DNA from: Diospyros lotus
Taxonomy: Eukaryota > Streptophyta > Magnoliopsida > Ericales > Ebenaceae
Reading direction: 5' to 3'
Assembly: GCF_014633365.1 (NCBI RefSeq)
Contig: NC_068338.1
Coordinates: 24,190,616-24,254,615, forward strand
DNA: 64,000 bases
Below, piece after piece: positions 1 to 64,000 of the stretch (position 1 is its first letter; every line of letters starts with the position of its first letter). The position numbers and the translations under genes are program-made. The notes under the pieces are model-generated. The model was not told where the DNA came from, ran no database searches, and worked only from the letters and a program-made list of their open reading frames with translations.

Positions 1-57245
<57,245 letters not shown>

Positions 57246-58280
57246 TCAACGCTGGGAGTTCGTCCCGCACGAGGGAAGCAAAACGCCCGTGTGATGCTGT
57301 GAAATGCCATTTAAACCCTTCACAAATATCTCTTCCTTGTTATTGCATTTCTACCCCTAAACTTCCCGGTTTGTTTATTATTCACATACCCACTGTTCCA
57401 GCTCAAATTGTATCAATACCCTAAATTTTATTATTATTTCTTTTATAACTATTAAATTTACATAAATTGCATTATTATCATAAAATTTATGAATTAGTAT
57501 GATGTCAAAATTTTTACTCATTGCATAAAAACCCATTTATATGACGCACGCACATATATTCATATTATTATCCCTTATAATTTAGTAGATAAAGAACGAG
57601 ATATATTATTATTAATAAAATAATTAATATTTCATCCAAAATCAAACGATTTATTTTAATATACAATAAGTAATAATTATCATCTTATTTATTATAATAA
57701 GTATAGATAATTTATGCATATTATGAATTTGTTTATATGCATGAAAAATTATTTTGAAAATGTTATTAACTAGTTTCATCACTTAATTCGAGATAGTTAA
57801 ACACGTCACAAATAATCTAAGTATTTTAAAGATAAAATAGAAGATGAAAAATTCAAGCATAATTATTTTTTAATAATTTCATATTCATTATAATGTTTAA
57901 TTTCATTAATTCATTCCAACGTTAAAACATAAGATTTATGAACATGGTTTATTAATTTGATATAATTTAATTTTTAATATTAAATTTATGAGATTTTATC
58001 TAAATTACATTATGTGAAGAACTCTAATTAAAATAAAGATTTAGAGGTTATAATTGTAAGTTTTTTTTGTTTAATTGATTTTATTTTAACTTAATTAACA
58101 TTTAATTAATATAATTTAAGTAAATTAAATTACAATGACTTCTAAAAATATTTCCAAATAAAAAAAATGTTTTAACCAATGACACAATCCATAGAGAGTC
58201 AAAGTATAATTTACCTTTTTTATTATTGTTTGTTCATGATATTAATTTTGTTATTGGAAAAATACAATAATTATAATTTT
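57246..58280. other. AT-rich region upstream of SYD, promoter side
   Basis: The first 170 bases are GC-richer and should hold the SYD core promoter. From 57,420 to 58,280 the DNA is very AT-rich, with no open frames, no transposon ends and no motif that I can name. Confidence 0.5.
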
Positions 58281-59125
58281 TAGGGGTAGGATACACGTGG
58301 ATACCAACAGTCTCGGGATACGATTGAAATTCGGTCACAAGATTAAGGTAGGCCTCCAAAGGGGTATTCCGAATGGGCTTTCCGAAAGGTCTTTCAAAGT
58401 TGCTTGAGGTTCCTTCCAAAGGAAGATAGAATACTTAAGAGACTCTCATTCTGAAGGAATGTGCAAGGTCTTCCAATATACAAACACGTCTTACTCGCTA
58501 AATTATGGGCGGACTTTCGAAGTAATCATTCTACATAAGTCTTCCGAAACGCCTTCCCGAATATGCCTTCGTACGAGTTGAGGGTTTTACACAAATGAGG
58601 GTCTAGCCATCTGGAGTGCTTCTGTAGGGTTCATTCCGAAATAACTTAACTCTTCAAAAAAAACAAGTATAATGCTTCTGAATTGATTGTGAACAACGAA
58701 CAACTGTTAGAAGGCTCGCGAGGTTTTTCTCCCGCAAAAATCCTCCGATGCTTAAGTCAGTAACAGAAGGAAAATAATCTCATGGAAATAAAGGTAGGCT
58801 AAATTTCAGAATGAAAGTGGAAATGGTATATCGATGTTTGGATCCCCTTTCTAAGAACTGTAGATGGGCTTTTATAGGGCTCGTGTTTCGAGGATGGTGG
58901 ACAGGGGCACGTGTCACTAATCTAGGAGGACACGTTGCCTTGGATGGCTTCGCTTCGAAAAAGCCAAATAATCATTTCTGAAAGTCCCTCTCGAAAGCTT
59001 ATTCTGAAAAGGCTATGGTCGTGTATTGGAGACGGCTACCTTGCCTCGCGAGGAATCATCCAAAAGCCAAATTCCTTCCAAATGACCCTTCCAAAGTGTT
59101 ATCTCGGAAGCCCTTTCCCTAACAA
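58280..59125. repeat. Non-coding repeat-like block with recurrent TTCCGAA motifs, possible LTR
   Basis: TTCCGAA and close variants (TTCCAAA, TTCGAA, TCTGAAA) recur many times at 58,350-59,110, and composition is higher in GC than on either side. The right part, 58,708-59,124, starts TGTTAGAAGG and ends CCCTAACA, with a TTTTATAGGGC box, so it could be one LTR. No matching TSD was found. The family is not recognised. Confidence 0.4.
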
Positions 59126-61390
59126 TTTCCTATCTTCTTAGCAATTCTTTTTTTCTTTTTTCCTTTCGATTATTGGGGTACAGCAGATTCTTTTATAAAA
59201 TATTTTATTTATAAAAGTAAGGAAAATATTTGAAAAAATGACTTATTGAAAAAAATTTAGTATTTTTAGCTTTGAGACCAAAACTGTATTTTTACTATTT
59301 TTGTTTGATACATTATATTTTTAGTACTTTGATAAATCACACATATACACACAAAAATATAGTAAAATATTATATTGTATGGCCTTTTATTCTAATTATT
59401 GATTTGTATCACGTATTTTATATAAAATAAGATGAATATATCTTTTGTATAAAACAATTTTGACATAGAGAACATTTTTTAACCACATTTTTCATAAATT
59501 ATTTGCACTACATTGTTTTCGCGTATATATTCTATGTACAAATACAAACTTGATATTAACATATATTTAAAGGTCTTTACTATTTTCTTTAAAATTTATT
59601 AAAGTTGAACTTAAACACCGAGAATAAGATGAAAAATAAATAAGGATTCAAAAGAATGCTTAATCAAGATTACTTAGCCTAGTAAAGGTTTATCGTTTAG
59701 AAAACCAAGGCTTATTGAATCTATCGATGATAACCAACAACTTTGCAACCTTTAGGACATGGGTTATGTTAATGTTTGTTGGAACGATAAAATGACATTT
59801 CATAAGTAACCAAACCTTTCTATCCAAATTGGGACAATAGGGTCAAAATAACACAAATGTTTCCCCAATTGTTGGAAAACTTTGACTACCCAGTAAGCAA
59901 ATTGTTATGAAAATTAACCAACACCCATCTCTTAAGATTCGAGTAGTATTGAAGAATTTGATGAATAACTCTAGAGAAGGCTCCAACATTGGCTCATGAT
60001 AGATAAGCATAAAACTCATTAGATATCTCCACACGTACAAGCCCAATTATGCAAAAACCATGCCAAATTACTCGAGTAACTCCTTCATTTTGCAACAAGG
60101 CAATAACTTAAATATGAATTTGAATGTTGCATTATACATATAGAGGTGTTCACGCATCAAATCGTAATCCCTCAAATAAGCTTTTAATGTGTAATAAAAC
60201 CCTTCAGAAATGCAACTAGCCATTGCATCCATACGCAAACCTCAAGACTCATTAATGAGTGATTCTACCAATTTAATGATGACTTATCAATATGTTACAC
60301 AAAAAATCATGAGCAATGTATTAGAAATAGTCCATCGAACTACTAATCTCAATTGTTGCCTCAAAGAAAGCCTTAAGCCATCCCCTATGCCATGTTTTCA
60401 ATTGATATGCAAACAACACTTCAACCACTCTAAAAGGTAGCATTTTCCCAAGTCATTTAAAAAATGTCATATAACTATACAATGGAGATACTCCAAAAAT
60501 AAGGAATGCTACAAAGAATTGGAACAGTGAGATAAAAGGTAGAAGATACATTTTTCACAAGAATATTATTTTAATGTTTCCCATCTTGTGTCATGCTTTT
60601 TTGGAACTTTTAACTATAGATGGAAGTGGGATTCCTATAGCATATCGAACAACATTGTTAGAAACCACGTTAGGTTATTTAGAATGCTAACAAGTAACGA
60701 GGTAGCAAATGACTAGAATCAATTACCTCATTTACCTTTTTATAATGTTCAAAGCTTGTACAATATTCAGGGTTTGTGCAAACAACTTCATCTATTTCAT
60801 AAAATAATATTTATTGCACTTGATAGTTATAAAAGCTCGTGTAACATCTAATTAAGTGGGGGATTTTTATGTGGTTTAAACATGCACGTCATCTTGTCAT
60901 GTACGTAATGAAGATCAGATCATGTGGTCTCGTAAATGTTTTATTCCTAATCAAGTTCCTTCAAACCAATGAGACGATGACAAGGTTTACCTTGTATTGT
61001 AATTGGCAAGATAAAAGACTAAAATTGATCTTTATCTTTGATCTAATATCAAGCTATATATTTTTTAATACAAATACATCCTTGACAAAAAGATACACCC
61101 TTGTGTTAATTAAGCCAACTAGGGAATTAGGACACAAAGTATAATAATAAATCTATATAATAAGGAAGAAGGGTTTTTAAAAATGTATAAAATATATCAG
61201 AGACGCATTTTATTTGTATAGTTGAGATGAATTTTAAATGTATATCAATGGCTGAGATTAATGAATGAATTTTAAATATATATATATAATTTTGTTATAT
61301 ATATTATTAAAAAATCAATTAATAATGTGATTGATGGAAAAAATAATTAATTAATAATGTGATTGGTGGAGAAAGTTGAAGAGATAGCTC
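59126..61390. other. Intergenic AT-rich DNA with a degraded sequence of unknown origin
   Basis: Mostly featureless. Between about 59,600 and 60,480 the minus strand has higher complexity and short protein-like runs (for example RMDAMASCISEGFYYTLKAY, from 60,240 to 60,180), broken by stops. I do not recognise the family; it may be a dead transposon or gene fragment. Confidence 0.35.
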
Positions 61391-61404
61391 TACAGGCACA
61401 ATGA

Positions 61405-61815
61405 AGAGATTTCATTCTCTCCCACTCCCTCATTCATTGCCTCTATCTCTTCATCTCTCTTTCTCCCTCTCACAGACCCACTCATTCACACCATCTCATT
61501 TTTTTCTTTCTCCCATTCTCTCACTTACTACCTCTCTCTCTTCTTTTCTCTTTCTATATCTCATAGACCCACCAACCCACATCGTCTAATTTTTTCCTTT
61601 CTCCCACTCCCTCACTCGGTGCCTTTCTCTCTCCCTCTCTCACAAACCCACCCACCCACGCCGTCGTCAGTCCATCTTGTCGCCCCACCGCCCGTCGTCA
61701 CCTTTCCCTTTGCCGTTCACTGCACCCCCTCTCGGCCCAGCCTCTTTCACTCCCTCACTCACTATCTCTCTTTCTCCCTCTCTTTTTTTTTTTCTCACAG
61801 ACCCATCCACCCACG
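61405..61815. repeat. CT-rich degenerate tandem repeat, about four units
   Basis: The recurring order is CTCCCACTCCCTCA, then TCTCTCTTTCTCCCTCTC, then CACAGACCCACCCACCCACG, at about 61,405, 61,505, 61,595 and 61,745. Spacing varies (about 90-150 bp). The Pro/Ser-rich frames across it (61,401-62,086) are by-products of the CT composition. Confidence 0.6.
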
Positions 61816-63900
61816 CCATCGCCAGCCTCCCCGGTCACCCTACCGACCATCTTATCCATTCCCTTCGCCTTTCGCTAAACCTTCTCTTAACCTAGCCCCA
61901 TCGTCGTTGCCGCAACCCCATCTTAGCCCAGCCTTGCCATCATTGTGCCCCCAATCGTCGCTTGCTACCACTGCCTTTTGGCCCAGAACCATTGTTGTTC
62001 GCCGCCACCCCTTTTTGGCCCAAACCTGTCGTCAGCCCCTCTTCGCTGATCACCGCCACGCCCTCAAGGAGATTATGGGTAAGTAGTCTTATTTACTGCA
62101 CACATTTCACACTGAATTTACAGAGCTTGGTGTCAATTGCATGGTACCCACATATGTATTTTCTTAATTTTTATGTTCAACATTGTACATGCTAGTTATT
62201 ATCTTTAGGTGATTATAATAAAATATATTTTGCTAGATTTGTCTTTCACATTATGTCATCTTACTATATAGATGATATATTTGGCAAACCATTATTTTGA
62301 GTGAAGAAGGTGTTTTTTTCTATTCATTTTGTCTTACTTGGACCACTATTATAGTCAATGGCAGTGACGATAGTTAAAAGTATTTAACTGTACCCAAATC
62401 TCCAGAGTCTCTTATTTTCTACTGCTATTGCATTGAATGTATTTAAACTTTCATTAGACTTTAGAAATTGTTTAAAAAGAAAGTAAGAGTGAGGGTGATT
62501 TGTTGTGGAGCTATTTAAAAATAAAGCGAGGTTGATTTGTTTAGTTGATATTCCTGTAATAAAAAAAAATTAAACTCGCACACTCAAAAAAAAGTATTTA
62601 ACATTTTATTATACAAAAAATTGTACCATTCAAATGTAATATATTTGTTGTGTGATTCTAAAAAGAAATAGATTATTTTAACATTTATGTGTAATATAGT
62701 AAGAGAGTTTATGTTTTTTTTTTTGGCACTTTTTTAAAGGAGTATAATATTCTATGTTGTATTTTAAAAAATTATGATAAATGTATATGTGTGTATTATT
62801 TTAGTTGCGTTCATGAAATAGTTTTTCATTATTGTTTATAAAATGACTTTGTTATCTGTTGATTTTTTTTTTTTCATAAATTTATGTTTTGACTTTCCAA
62901 GTGATAAATGGTGAACTTCAAATTTTCACCATTGTTGTGCTCCGATTTTAATTTAACGAGTTGTGAACTTCAAATTTAACGGGTTTTGATTTTAATTTTA
63001 ATTTCATTTCTATAAAGTTAAAGTTAGTTAGAAAAGATAAAAGTTCAAAGTTGGACAATTGTTGTGCTCCGATTTTAATTTTATCATTTTAATATGATTA
63101 TTAAAATACATCTATTCTAAACATTGGGTTTACCTTTTATCATTTTGATTTATATTTTTTTTTCTGCTCCTCTTGATTGTAACTCTTTAAGTATTTTCTA
63201 TCCATGGCAGTTATTTATTTAAATAAAATATTAAATTTGATTATCTAATTTGGTAGCAATTGATTTGGAAATAACATTTCATTGCCAATGAAATCCATCT
63301 TAACTTTTAGTATTGCTAATTTTTTGTTTCTTGGTGTCTAAAATTATATAACCAAATATTTTTATATTGAAGTACAACATACAATATCACTATTTTTGTT
63401 CAAGTAACTTTTTTTTTTTCTTCATATAAATTTAAATACATCTTTTATAATGTAAAGCCTATTTTTTTAAAAAAAAACTTATCATATATGATTTTCTTAT
63501 AATAAAATATTTTTTTCCTCATATTTTATAGGTGGATGGAGACTTATACCAAACCGTAATATCAACTCTATTTACTAATTTTTTTATTTATGTGTATAAA
63601 ATTTTATTTATCACTATAAAGTGTTTGTATGTACATGTTCGATTTTTCAAAAAAGAAGTGTTAATGTTGTTATCCGCAATGAGCGTGACCATAATATTAT
63701 TCACATTCGTGAGGTAAGTCTAAAAATTACTTGAACGTTAAATATGCATTTTTTTTATCATTTTAAAAATAATTTATAAATATATTATACTTATTTTTTA
63801 TAGGCAAAGACAAAGAAAAAAAATAAAGTAATATTAAAGGAAATAGAAAAGGTTATCCCTTATGGCAAAGGAAAGGAAAATGCACATCCCATTGTATGAT
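61640..63900 (+). other. Possible exons of an unidentified plus-strand transcription unit
   Basis: Weak signals only. A GC-richer stretch (61,660-62,075) ends in a good donor (GAGATTATGG then GTAAGT at 62,079). After AT-rich intron-like DNA, a TTTTATAG acceptor at about 63,532 opens a short stretch coding VVIRNERDHNIIHIRE in one frame. It ends GAG then GTAAGTC at about 63,715, followed by a TTTTTATAG acceptor at about 63,803 and a Lys-rich stretch (AKTKKKNKVILKEIEKVIPY). I do not recognise the product. Confidence 0.25.
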
Positions 63901-64000
63901 TTTTCAACAATTTTTAAAAGTTTTTTTTTTTAATATTGTCATATAGATTTTTTTAGGAATTGCATAGTGTCATATACTATTTTTTATATACATTTTTTAA

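Noticed and set aside
61619..62086. 155-codon Pro/Ser-rich plus-strand frame
   Set aside because: Compositional product of CT-rich tandem repeats, open in two frames; kept only as part of a weak possible transcription unit.

Overview
The window is plant nuclear DNA, most likely from a woody or other large-genome eudicot; the species cannot be named from the sequence. It holds GT-AG introns, plant Ty1/copia and Ty3/gypsy elements, plant hAT elements, and one host gene I recognise with confidence. That gene is the ortholog of SPLAYED (SYD), the SNF2-class SWI/SNF chromatin-remodelling ATPase. It lies on the minus strand, from a 5' UTR exon near 57.2 kb to beyond base 1. I resolved 31 coding exons by splice sites and phase. 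They give 6,427 coding nt (2,142 residues): N-terminal region, HSA block, complete SNF2 ATPase with both helicase lobes, SnAC-type region, and the start of the AT-hook-rich C-terminus. The gene is cut off at base 1, so its 3' end is not here.

The exons are ordinary; the introns are not. Intron 9 (about 20.3 kb) holds a four-element nest. A chromodomain-type gypsy element (20,400-38,688, TSD GGTTA) has copia A in its 5' LTR (20,526-29,051) and copia B in its RT domain (31,166-35,962, TSD CCATG). Copia A in turn carries a hAT transposon (21,168-24,249, TSD TTCTCTAC). Intron 5 (about 8.4 kb) holds copia C. It is interrupted by a solo LTR (TSD CTTTT) and a hAT-type MITE, and it ends in an unusual foldback at the polypurine tract. 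Intron 20 (about 7.6 kb) holds a complete gag-only LTR element (12,246-14,927, TSD TGATT). Intron 22 holds a hAT MITE (TSD TTCCCAAG). Intron 2 holds solo LTRs, another MITE-like element and a 105-bp tandem triplication. All three copia elements and the gypsy element are antisense to SYD; the gag-only element is in the sense direction.

Upstream of SYD (57.3-64 kb) the DNA is AT-rich and mostly featureless. It contains a repeat-like block with recurrent TTCCGAA motifs (about 58.28-59.12 kb), a degraded sequence I cannot identify (about 59.6-60.5 kb), and CT-rich tandem DNA followed by possible plus-strand exons of an unidentified transcription unit (61.4-63.9 kb).

I found no operon, CRISPR array, gene cluster or new enzymatic system. 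The noteworthy content is how a >57-kb essential-type chromatin gene keeps a clean reading frame through heavily invaded introns (including two GC-AG introns and one 120-nt frame-preserving intron), and several odd transposon junctions. All splice models come from consensus, phase continuity and remembered family similarity, without transcript evidence.
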